From contig JAFAMS010000391.1 of NCBI GenBank assembly GCA_019233165.1, positions 1-15,355 on the forward strand: a DNA stretch of 15,355 nucleotides, given 5' to 3'. This stretch comes from Vulcanimicrobiota bacterium. GTDB lineage: Bacteria > Vulcanimicrobiota > Vulcanimicrobiia > Vulcanimicrobiales > Vulcanimicrobiaceae. The translations under genes and the position numbers were made by a program. This document shows positions 6,751 to 13,134 of this stretch, one piece after another. How positions within the stretch are numbered: the first letter of the stretch is position 1; every line of letters starts with the position of its first letter. Below the pieces are notes generated by a model, which was not told where the DNA came from, did no database searches, and saw only the letters and a program-made list of their open reading frames with translations.

Positions 6751-8775
6751 CTATTGGTGACCGGCCGCTTCCTTGACGGGGTCGTCGACGTAGTCGAGGT
6801 ACGTCAAGCCGAGGAAGATCTCGAGCGATTTCGAGCGCATCCCGCGCGCGTTGGCGACCTCGACGATCGAGCGGTTCTCGGCACGCGCCTCGCGCACGAT
6901 CGCGAGCGGCGTCGTGTTCGTGTCGGCCGCGACGATCGTCGCCGCGGCGCACTCGCCGGGCGTGAGGTCGTTTTGAACCATCTGCTCGTAGGAGAGCTCC
7001 TGGCCCGGCCAGCGGTCCGCGAGCGCTTGATCGAGCGTCGCATACCGCTCGCTCGGAAAACCGAGGCCGAGCATCGTGATCCGGGCTTCGAGCCAGTCGG
7101 AGCGGGCCATGTCGAAAAGTTGCTCGGATTGCGCGGCTGCGACCGCGGCTTTGGAGAGCTGCTCGACGGCGTCGTTCATCGAGGGCGTGAGCGCGTTGAA
7201 GTCGAGGACGCTGATGTCGCCCATCGCGTCGGGCTGCGCGCGGCTCAGGTACTTGAAGAACTGATCGACTTTCCCCAGGCCGACGTCGAGCAGCGCGAGC
7301 GCACCGCGCGCCGCATCGGCCGCGCGCAGCATGTCGCCGTCCTCTTCCTGAATCTCCCCGAAGATCTTGGGATAGCTCGGGAAGAGCGCGAGCTGTTGCG
7401 CCGGCGCCTGCTGGAGCTTGAGCGGTTCGCCCAGCTCGTTGAACGTGTCGGCGTCGTCCTTGAGCATTCCGGCGGCTTTGTTTTTCTCCAGCGTTCCGAT
7501 TCCGCCGATCGTCGCCGACGTCTTCGCCATCGCGGTGTCGAGCGAGCGCGCCATCGCGTTGAAGTTCTTGACGATCACTTCGAGTCGCGAATGCGGCCGC
7601 GCTTGGATCCGCGAAGGATAGAACGGCAGGCTATAGGAGATCGCCTGCACGCGCGCGGCGATCGCCTTGAGCTGGTCGCGCCCGGCGTCGCGTCGCGTCT
7701 GCAGCAAGCTGACGGCCTGCGCCTCTTTGGCCTGCGCGTCCGCATACTGTTCGCGCAGCGGCTGCAGGTTCGCGCGCAAGAGATCGGTCTTGCGCTGGCT
7801 GTCGTGGAGCGCGGTGAGATGCGCCTCGGCGACCTTCGTCGCTTGCTCGTTCCCGAGGGTCGTGACCTGCGCGAGCGTCTGTTCGCTCTTCGCGCTCTGC
7901 CCGAGCGCCAGCTGCGTCTCGCCCATCCCCAGGAGCGCTTGCGCGTTCTGCGAGTCGCGCTTGAGGACCATCGAGAACTCGAGCGCGGCAATGTTGTAGC
8001 GGCCCTCGGCTTGATTGTGGAGGGCGCTCGTCAGGAGCTGTTCGTTCGAGCGCTTCGCGGGGTTGACGTCGCCGTTGTTGAGCAGCGTCTTGACGCGGTC
8101 GGCCGTCGCCGGATGATCGGCGAAGAACTTGTCGACCAGATTGTTGCCTTCGTTGTGCGTCGCTTGCAGATGCTGCATGAACGTGACGGCGGCGTACGGG
8201 TCGTACCCGGCGCGCGACATGAGCAGGACGCCGTATGCGTCGGCTTCGTTTTCGTCCATCCGCGACCACTTGGCCATCAGCCCGGCTTGCGCGAGCTGTC
8301 CGAACCGGTAGATGAACGGCGAGAAGAGCGAGCCGATGCCGAGCAGGATGCTCGCGATTTGAGCTTTGTTCGCGAACGTCACCGCATGGCGGCGCTCGTT
8401 GTGCCCGGTCTCGTGGCCGATCACCGCCGCCAGCTCGTCGTCCGACTGCGCGAAGTCGATCGTCCCTTCATTTATGTAGATGAAGCCGCCGAGCGTCGAG
8501 AACGCGTTGATGTCGGGCGCGTCCAGGACTTTGATCGAGTACGGAACGTCCTTGCGCGCGACCTGAGCCCACAGCTTTTGGGCAACGCCGTTGACCAAGG
8601 CGTTTTCGAGCGGGTCGGTCACGACCGTGTAGGCGTCTTGGACCTGACGGTCGGCGTCGCGGCCGAGCTGGATCTCACTCGAAGTCGAGAGCGCCAGCGC
8701 CGGCTGTGCCGGGACGTAGGCACAGAGCATCGCCAGAATGAGTCCAATGGGCAACGCGCGCGAAATACGCAACAC
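6751..8775 (-). CDS. Exported M48 family zinc metalloprotease with TPR-like region (BepA-like)
   Basis: M48 peptidases of this type degrade or quality-control envelope proteins. From GTG 8775 the product has 674 residues and a signal peptide at 1-28 (hydrophobic PIGLILAMLCAYV, cleavage likely after PALA). The peptidase core contains NAFSTLGGFIYINEGTI, the zinc motif HETGH at 121-125, the third ligand Glu177 in ENEADAYG, and FADHPATADRV (about 218-228). A TPR-like pair of helices follows (about 250-320), as in BepA/YfgC. The remaining 350 residues are helical and Ala/Gln/Leu-rich, far longer than E. coli BepA (about 490 residues), and I cannot assign them. GTG 8775 is chosen because GAGGAA lies 6 bases upstream and it starts right before the signal peptide; longer in-frame starts would bury that signal. 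First gene of the minus-strand run, divergent from minC. Confidence 0.92.
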   Translation of the reverse strand: MLRISRALPIGLILAMLCAYVPAQPALALSTSSEIQLGRDADRQVQDAYTVVTDPLENALVNGVAQKLWAQVARKDVPYSIKVLDAPDINAFSTLGGFIYINEGTIDFAQSDDELAAVIGHETGHNERRHAVTFANKAQIASILLGIGSLFSPFIYRFGQLAQAGLMAKWSRMDENEADAYGVLLMSRAGYDPYAAVTFMQHLQATHNEGNNLVDKFFADHPATADRVKTLLNNGDVNPAKRSNEQLLTSALHNQAEGRYNIAALEFSMVLKRDSQNAQALLGMGETQLALGQSAKSEQTLAQVTTLGNEQATKVAEAHLTALHDSQRKTDLLRANLQPLREQYADAQAKEAQAVSLLQTRRDAGRDQLKAIAARVQAISYSLPFYPSRIQARPHSRLEVIVKNFNAMARSLDTAMAKTSATIGGIGTLEKNKAAGMLKDDADTFNELGEPLKLQQAPAQQLALFPSYPKIFGEIQEEDGDMLRAADAARGALALLDVGLGKVDQFFKYLSRAQPDAMGDISVLDFNALTPSMNDAVEQLSKAAVAAAQSEQLFDMARSDWLEARITMLGLGFPSERYATLDQALADRWPGQELSYEQMVQNDLTPGECAAATIVAADTNTTPLAIVREARAENRSIVEVANARGMRSKSLEIFLGLTYLDYVDDPVKEAAGHQ

Positions 8776-8952
8776 GGGCAGTTCCTCTCGGGGCGCGGAC
8801 GCGGTGAGGGTCTCTTCGCTTCGACAACGTCCCGGCAAGAGGCTTCCGGCACGGCTGCCTTGCTGTGGAAGCCGTGTGCATAAGCAAAGTTTCTTGTGCA
8901 GGGCTTGTGAAGAGGGCAGGGCGCTCTCGCGGCGCCGGGACAATCGCGCCGG
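8776..8952. promoter_or_regulatory. Divergent intergenic region, M48 protease / min operon
   Basis: This 177-base gap must carry the promoters for both outward-reading operons, and is AT-richer around 8880-8915. I could not identify convincing -35/-10 pairs on either strand. It contains two mutually exclusive inverted repeats: GGCTTCC (8841-8847) with GGAAGCC (8867-8873), and CACGGCT (8850-8856) with AGCCGTG (8870-8876). On the minus strand they would lie in the M48 leader, roughly 65-100 bases before its GTG. Confidence 0.4.
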
Positions 8953-9771
8953 ATGATCCGGGGAAAGGGGTCGGGGCTCGAGATCGCCTTCTCGAGCCGG
9001 GGCTTCGACGATGCCTTCGCCGAGTTGCGGGGCCGGCTCGACGCGAGCGGGGAGTTTTATCGCGGGACGACGGCCGCCGTCAGCGCCGAGACGCCGCCGA
9101 CCGAGGCCCAGGCCGCGGAGCTGCGTGCCCTCTTGGACGAGGCCGGGATCGGGTGGGACGGGACGTTCCTGAAGCCGGAGATGACGAACGTCACGGCGCT
9201 CCCGCTTCGCGAGCGGGGCGAACGGCGCGTCACCCTCTCCGAGAACGCTCGGTCGCTCATCGCCGACTTTGCCGGCGCTCGCGCCGATTTAGCCGAGCGG
9301 CGCGTGCGAGGGCCGCGCCGCAAGCCGGAGCGGCCGCCGGTTTTGGAACCCCAAACGGTGCCAACCGCGAACGCCGACCCGGTCGCCGCCGCGCCGGCGG
9401 TGCTCTATCACCGCGGGACGCTGCGCGGAGGGCAAGCGCTCGCGAACGTCGGCCACATCGTCGTCGTCGGCGACGTGAACCCGGGAGCCGAGCTCGTCGC
9501 GGGCGGCGACATCGTCGTCTTCGGCTCGCTTCACGGGGTAGCGCACGCCGGCGCGCAGGGAGATGCCTCCGCGCGCGTCTTCGCGCTCGCGCTCGCGCCG
9601 ACGCAGCTTCGGATCGCGGCGACGATCGCGGCCGCCGTCGATGAGGACGGAGCGCGCCCAACGGGGGGAAGCGGACCCGAGGAAGCGTTCCTCGAGGGCG
9701 ACCGCATTCGAATCATCAGCTTGGGAGAGTCGAGAACGGTGCAACGCGTACGATCGGGGCCAAATCAATGA
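8953..9771 (+). CDS. minC: Septum site-determining protein MinC
   Basis: MinC inhibits FtsZ assembly away from mid-cell and is brought to the membrane by MinD. The 272-residue product has an N-terminal MinC domain of low conservation (about 1-110; EIAFSSRGFDDAFAELRGRL, then ALLDEAGI), a basic, proline-rich linker (about 115-150; VRGPRRKPERPPV), and a C-terminal beta-helix domain (about 152-225) with RGTLRGGQ, VVVGDVNPGAELVAGGDIVVFGSLHG and AHAGAQGD. The RGGQ at 158-161 corresponds to the RSGQ MinD-contact motif of E. coli MinC. The acidic C-terminal tail ends in EEAFLEGDRIRIIS, as in many MinC proteins. ATG 8953 has no strong Shine-Dalgarno. Its TGA overlaps the minD1 ATG by four bases (ATGA), implying coupled translation. 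First gene of the min-rodA operon. Confidence 0.93.
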   Translation: MIRGKGSGLEIAFSSRGFDDAFAELRGRLDASGEFYRGTTAAVSAETPPTEAQAAELRALLDEAGIGWDGTFLKPEMTNVTALPLRERGERRVTLSENARSLIADFAGARADLAERRVRGPRRKPERPPVLEPQTVPTANADPVAAAPAVLYHRGTLRGGQALANVGHIVVVGDVNPGAELVAGGDIVVFGSLHGVAHAGAQGDASARVFALALAPTQLRIAATIAAAVDEDGARPTGGSGPEEAFLEGDRIRIISLGESRTVQRVRSGPNQ

Positions 9772-10574
9772 CCGCGCAGCGCAAGGCGCGGCGAATCGTC
9801 GTAACCAGCGGGAAAGGCGGCGTCGGCAAGACGACGACGACCGCCAACTTGGGAGCCGCGCTCGCGCTCTTGGGGAAACGGGTCGTCCTCGTCGACGCCG
9901 ACATCGGGTTGCGCAACCTGGATCTCGTCCTCGGCGTCGAGAAGCGGATCGTCTTCGATCTCGTCGAGGTCGTCGAGGGACGGTGTCAGCTGCGTCAAGC
10001 GCTCGTCCGCGACAAGCGGTTCGGGGAGTCGCTCGCGATCTTGCCGGCGGCGCAAACGCGCGAGAAGACCGCGGTCAGCGAGCTGCAGTTCGCCGGCGTC
10101 GTCGAGCAGCTCGCGGAGTCGTGCGATTACGTGCTCGTCGACTCGCCCGCAGGGATCGAGCACGGATTCCGCAACGCGATCGCGGGCGCCGCCGAAGCGC
10201 TCGTCGTTACGACGCCCGAGGTCAGCGCGATCCGGGACGCCGACCGCGTGATCGGCAAGTTGCAGGAACGCGGACTTCCGATGCGGCTGATCGTGAACCG
10301 CGTTCGGCCCGAGATGGTTCGTTCGGGCGAGATGATGTCGGTCGACGACGTCTGCGACATTCTCTCGGCCGAACTGGTCGGGATCATCCCCGACGACGCC
10401 GAGGTGATCGACACGACGAACCGCGGCGTCCCCCTCGTCCTCGATCCGTCGCAGCGGCTCGGCGCGATCTACACCAAGATCGCGCGCCGCCTCGAAGGTG
10501 AGATCATTCCGTTCACCCAGCTCGGAGGCGGTGGATTCTTCGACCGGCTCCTCGGCGCGTTGCGCGCCGGTTAG
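9768..10574 (+). CDS. minD: Septum site-determining ATPase MinD, first copy
   Basis: MinD is a membrane-cycling ATPase that dimerises on ATP, binds MinC and is released by MinE. This copy (268 residues) has the deviant Walker A SGKGGVGKTTTT with Lys16 and Lys21, the VDADIGLRNLDL segment with Asp43/Asp45, FDLVEVVEGRCQLRQALVRDKR, PAAQTREK, the Walker B VDSPAGIE and the base-binding NR. These last segments match the usual MinD consensus better than those of the second copy, so I regard it as the canonical MinD. The C-terminus is a membrane-targeting amphipathic helix, GGGFFDRLLGALRAG. Its ATG overlaps the minC stop (ATGA), so it probably depends on minC translation. It is about 60 percent identical by eye to the next gene. 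Confidence 0.95.
   Translation: MTAQRKARRIVVTSGKGGVGKTTTTANLGAALALLGKRVVLVDADIGLRNLDLVLGVEKRIVFDLVEVVEGRCQLRQALVRDKRFGESLAILPAAQTREKTAVSELQFAGVVEQLAESCDYVLVDSPAGIEHGFRNAIAGAAEALVVTTPEVSAIRDADRVIGKLQERGLPMRLIVNRVRPEMVRSGEMMSVDDVCDILSAELVGIIPDDAEVIDTTNRGVPLVLDPSQRLGAIYTKIARRLEGEIIPFTQLGGGGFFDRLLGALRAG
9807..9844 (+). repeat. 38-base direct repeat shared by the two minD genes (copy 1)
   Basis: Positions 9807-9844 are identical to 10686-10723 over 38 bases, covering the P-loop codons of both minD copies. Flanking bases differ at synonymous positions. The repeats are in the same reading frame and 879 bases apart (293 codons), so recombination between them would leave one in-frame chimeric minD. 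Confidence 0.9.
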
Positions 10575-10580
10575 GAGGAA
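10573..10580 (+). promoter_or_regulatory. Strong Shine-Dalgarno of the second minD
   Basis: AGGAGGAA overlaps the TAG stop of minD1 and lies 3-5 bases ahead of ATG 10584. It is the best ribosome binding site in the operon, suggesting that the second MinD is translated independently and possibly more strongly than the first. Confidence 0.75.
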
Positions 10581-10583
10581 AGG

Positions 10584-11456
10584 ATGGAGACTCAGCGCGT
10601 GCAGGCGCAGGAGCCGTTCGTCGCGAGCGTCGGCCCGAATGCGAACGCAGTTCCGGTGGCGCGCGGTCGCGCGATCGTCGTCACGAGCGGGAAAGGCGGC
10701 GTCGGCAAGACGACGACGACCGCGAATCTCGGCGTCGCGCTTGCGGCGCGCGGCGCGCGCGTCGTGCTGATCGATGCCGACGTCGGCCTGCGGAACCTCG
10801 ATCTCGTCCTCGGCCTCGAGAGCCGGATCCGGCACCATCTGCTCGACGTCCTCGAAGAGAAGGTGACGCTCGACGATGCGCTCGTCCGCGACAAGCGCGT
10901 CGAGAACCTGTTCCTGCTCGCCGCCGCACAGAATCGCGAGAAGGACGACGTCCCGACCGAAGCGATGCGCGGCCTCGTCGAGAAGCTGCGCGCGGCGTAC
11001 GACTACGTCTTGATCGACTCGCCGGCCGGGATCGAGATGGGATTCAAGAATGCGATTGCGGCGGCAGGCGAAGCGATCGTCGTGTGCACGCCCGAAGTCG
11101 CGGCCGTCCGCGACGTCGATCGCGTCGTCGGATTACTCGGGAACGATCTGAGCGCGCAGCTCATCGTGAATCGCCTGCGGCCTGCCCTCGTTCGCAAGGG
11201 AAAGATGCTCTCGGTCGACGACGTCAACGCAATCCTGCGTCTCCCGCTCCTCGGCGTCATCGGCGACGAGCCGGAGGTGATCGTCGCGACGAATCGCGGC
11301 GAACCGCCGGCGCTCGCCGCGAACTCGCCGACCGGTGCCGCGTATCGCGCGATCGCGGCGCGCATCGCGGGTGAGGACGTCCCGGCTCCGCAAGCCGCGC
11401 AAGCCGAGGGCTTCCTGGACAAGCTCGGCGCATTTTTTGGAGGTCGCGCTAAATGA
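10584..11456 (+). CDS. Second MinD-type ATPase (tandem paralog)
   Basis: This is a 290-residue MinD paralog directly behind minD1. It has a 27-residue N-terminal extension (METQRVQAQEPFVASV and onward) before the conserved core. The ATPase motifs are complete: SGKGGVGKTTTT with Lys37 and Lys42, IDADVGLRNLDL, VRDKR, IDSPAGIE, and NR. It differs from typical MinD where the first copy does not: RIRHHLLDVLEEKV replaces the usual [FY]DLV-VVEG segment, and AAAQNREK replaces PAAQTREK. The C-terminus ends in an amphipathic membrane helix GFLDKLGAFFGGRAK, so it should bind membrane. That tail and its place inside the min operon argue against ParA or FlhG. It has its own strong Shine-Dalgarno, and its TGA overlaps the minE ATG. 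Whether it forms heterodimers with MinD1 or has a separate partner cannot be told from sequence. Confidence 0.92.
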   Translation: METQRVQAQEPFVASVGPNANAVPVARGRAIVVTSGKGGVGKTTTTANLGVALAARGARVVLIDADVGLRNLDLVLGLESRIRHHLLDVLEEKVTLDDALVRDKRVENLFLLAAAQNREKDDVPTEAMRGLVEKLRAAYDYVLIDSPAGIEMGFKNAIAAAGEAIVVCTPEVAAVRDVDRVVGLLGNDLSAQLIVNRLRPALVRKGKMLSVDDVNAILRLPLLGVIGDEPEVIVATNRGEPPALAANSPTGAAYRAIAARIAGEDVPAPQAAQAEGFLDKLGAFFGGRAK

Positions 11457-11866
11457 GGGAAGTCTTTGAATGGTTCGGCCGGCTCTTTGGAGCGCCGACG
11501 TCGAGCTCGGTTGCGAAGGAGCGATTACGGCTCGTGCTCCTCTCCGACCATCTCGCGCTCGCGCCGGACGTCGTCGAATCGCTGCGCCGCGATTTGCTCG
11601 ACGTGATCTCGCGCTACGTCGAGGTCGACGAGGCGAACAGCGACGTCAGCTTCGAGCACAAGGAACAGGGGATCGCGATGCTTGCGAACATCCCGATCCT
11701 CTCGATGCGCGAGCGACCGTTGCCGCCGCCGCCGGCGTCACGCCCGCCCGAAGAGGAGACGAGCGTCCTCGAAACGGTCGGACGCGACAACTACGCCGCC
11801 CGTCCGCCCAAGTGGAAACGGAGGCGAAAGACGTCCGGGGCACCACAAGCCGCCCCGGCGCAATAG
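11453..11866 (+). CDS. minE: Cell division topological specificity factor MinE with C-terminal extension
   Basis: MinE stimulates MinD ATPase and drives pole-to-pole oscillation or topological restriction of MinCD. The 137-residue product begins with an amphipathic membrane-binding segment (MREVFEWFGRLFG, 1-13), followed by the MinD-contact helix SVAKERLRLVLLSDHL (19-34) and the dimerising topological domain (PDVVESLRRDLLDVISRYV... about 38-82, ending MLANIPI). This aligns with E. coli MinE (88 residues). The last 55 residues are extra: a proline-rich linker (PLPPPPASRPPEEE), a short conserved-looking block (VLETVGRDNYAARPP) and a basic cluster KWKRRRK. The ATG overlaps the stop of the second minD as ATGA. 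The extension is not from a frameshift, since the frame is continuous. Function of the tail is unknown; nucleic acid or membrane binding is possible. Confidence 0.92.
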   Translation: MREVFEWFGRLFGAPTSSSVAKERLRLVLLSDHLALAPDVVESLRRDLLDVISRYVEVDEANSDVSFEHKEQGIAMLANIPILSMRERPLPPPPASRPPEEETSVLETVGRDNYAARPPKWKRRRKTSGAPQAAPAQ

Positions 11867-11980
11867 CGACGCCCGCCGCCGCTGAAGCCGCCGCAAGGCG
11901 GGCCGGAGATGTGGCGGGCCGGTCGCTCCCCGAGGGCCGGTCCACGATCTTCTGGTAGGGAGAGATCGTGGACCGTCCCT
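11867..11980 (+). promoter_or_regulatory. Structured leader of rodA; hairpin sequestering its start codon
   Basis: Between the minE stop and rodA lie several structures. CCGCC (11888-11892) pairs with GGCGG (11897-11901) around a GCAA loop. GGCGGGCCGG occurs at 11897-11906 and 11913-11922, and its core GGGCCGG again at 11934-11940. GGTCCACGATCT (11939-11950) is the exact reverse complement of 11963-11974, with an added C-G pair (11938/11975). After one mismatch, four more pairs join 11933-11936 to 11977-11980. The 12-base loop holds the AGGGAG ribosome binding site (11957-11962), and the GTG start (11968-11970) lies inside the stem. No U-run follows, so it is not a standard terminator. It could be a translational switch or a protein-binding palindrome. 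Confidence 0.6.
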
Positions 11981-13134
11981 GGTATCGTTCGTTCGAATGG
12001 TCGCTCGCGATCGCGTGCGTCCTCATCACGCTGATCGGAATCGTCTGCATCTATTCGGCGACGTTTCACGACGCCGCCGCTGCGACGGAGGCGAAGAAGC
12101 AAGCTGTCTACGGATTGATGGGGCTCGGGTTGATGGCGGGTTTCGCATTCGTCGACTACCGCCGCTGGCAACGCTGGGCGCTCCCGCTCTATCTCGTGAT
12201 GCTCGTCCTGCTCGCGTTCATCTTGTTCAAAGGGAACACGGCGCACGGCGCCGTCCGTTGGATCGCGCTCGGGCCGTTCCAGTTCCAGCCCTCGGAGCCG
12301 GCGAAGCTGATCATCGCCATCGTGGTAGCCGCCCTGCTCGCGCGCGGAACGTATTCGCGGATTCAGGATCTGTTCGTCCCGCTGCTCGTCGTCGCCGTTC
12401 CGGCGCTGCTCGTCCTCAAACAACCGGATCTGGGAACGACGCTCGTGCTGCTCGCGATCTTGACCGCGCAGCTCTACTTCGGCGTCGCGAACCTGCTCGA
12501 TTTTGCGATTTACCTCGTGACCGGCGCGGTAGCCGCGACGTACGTGATCACGAGCGAGAAAATTCTCAAGCCTTTTCAGAAGGCGCGGCTGCTCGTCTTT
12601 CTCGATCCGAAACTCGATCCGCAGGGCGCCGGCTACAGCTTGAACCAGTCGAAGATCGCGGTCGGAAACGGCGGGCTTTTCGGTAAGGGTCTCTTTCACG
12701 GGACTCAGACACAGCTGAACTTCGTACCGGAGCACTCGACCGATTTCATCTTCACCGTGCTGGGAGAGGAGCTGGGGTTCGCCGGAGCGTTCGTTCTGCT
12801 CGCGCTGTACGCCGTCGTCATCGTCGGCGGGGTCCGCGCGATGTATGCCGCGCGCGACCACTTCGGATTTCTGCTCGCCGCCGGTCTGGTGGCGATGATC
12901 TTCTTTCACATCTTGGTCAACGTCGGGATGACGATCGGGATCATGCCGATTACGGGAATCCCGCTTCCCTTTATGTCGTACGGCGGATCGGCGATCCTCA
13001 CCGACTACGCCGCGATTGGAATCTTGCTCAACATCGCGATGCAGAAAGACCGACTGATCTTCGAGCAGACCGGTGAGCCCGAGCGGCCGCGGATCGGGCG
13101 CAAACCGCTCGCGGCGCGCGCGCTGGTGCGGTGA
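11968..13134 (+). CDS. rodA: Rod-shape peptidoglycan glycosyltransferase RodA (SEDS family)
   Basis: RodA polymerises lipid II into glycan strands during elongation, in partnership with a class B PBP. The 388-residue product is a polytopic membrane protein with about ten hydrophobic segments. SEDS signatures are clear: IGIVCIYSAT (about 23-32), VRWIALGPFQFQPSEPAKL (96-114), KQPDLGTTLVLL, NQSKIAVGNGGLFGKGL, the catalytic-loop NFVPEHSTDFIFTVLGEELGF with Asp259 (equivalent to the essential Asp of RodA), and IPLPFMSYGGSA near the end. The TDFIF and LPFMSYGG forms and the min linkage favour RodA over FtsW. The GTG start follows AGGGAG at 5 bases and gives the usual N-terminus (RPWYRSFEWSLAI). It follows minE after 101 bases with a structured leader, and its TGA overlaps the GTG of the next gene. 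minCDE next to rodA is known from other phyla. Confidence 0.95.
   Translation: MDRPWYRSFEWSLAIACVLITLIGIVCIYSATFHDAAAATEAKKQAVYGLMGLGLMAGFAFVDYRRWQRWALPLYLVMLVLLAFILFKGNTAHGAVRWIALGPFQFQPSEPAKLIIAIVVAALLARGTYSRIQDLFVPLLVVAVPALLVLKQPDLGTTLVLLAILTAQLYFGVANLLDFAIYLVTGAVAATYVITSEKILKPFQKARLLVFLDPKLDPQGAGYSLNQSKIAVGNGGLFGKGLFHGTQTQLNFVPEHSTDFIFTVLGEELGFAGAFVLLALYAVVIVGGVRAMYAARDHFGFLLAAGLVAMIFFHILVNVGMTIGIMPITGIPLPFMSYGGSAILTDYAAIGILLNIAMQKDRLIFEQTGEPERPRIGRKPLAARALVR

Noticed and set aside
6754..8883. Plus-strand open frame of about 709 codons
   Set aside because: It mirrors the M48 protease gene in the antisense direction. Its Arg/Glu/Val-rich translation is typical of GC-rich shadow frames.
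8776..8943. Longer N-terminus of the M48 protease starting at 8943
   Set aside because: It would place about 56 extra residues ahead of a clear signal peptide; GTG 8775 has a GAGGAA Shine-Dalgarno at correct spacing.
10584..11456. Second MinD as a ParA or FlhG/FleN protein
   Set aside because: The C-terminal amphipathic membrane helix, the NLDL segment and its overlap with minE fit MinD; there are no flagellar or partition genes nearby.
11835..11901. Intrinsic terminator at the end of minE
   Set aside because: Stems CCGGGG/CCCCGG (11835-11858) and CCGCC/GGCGG (11888-11901) exist, but neither is followed by a T-run.
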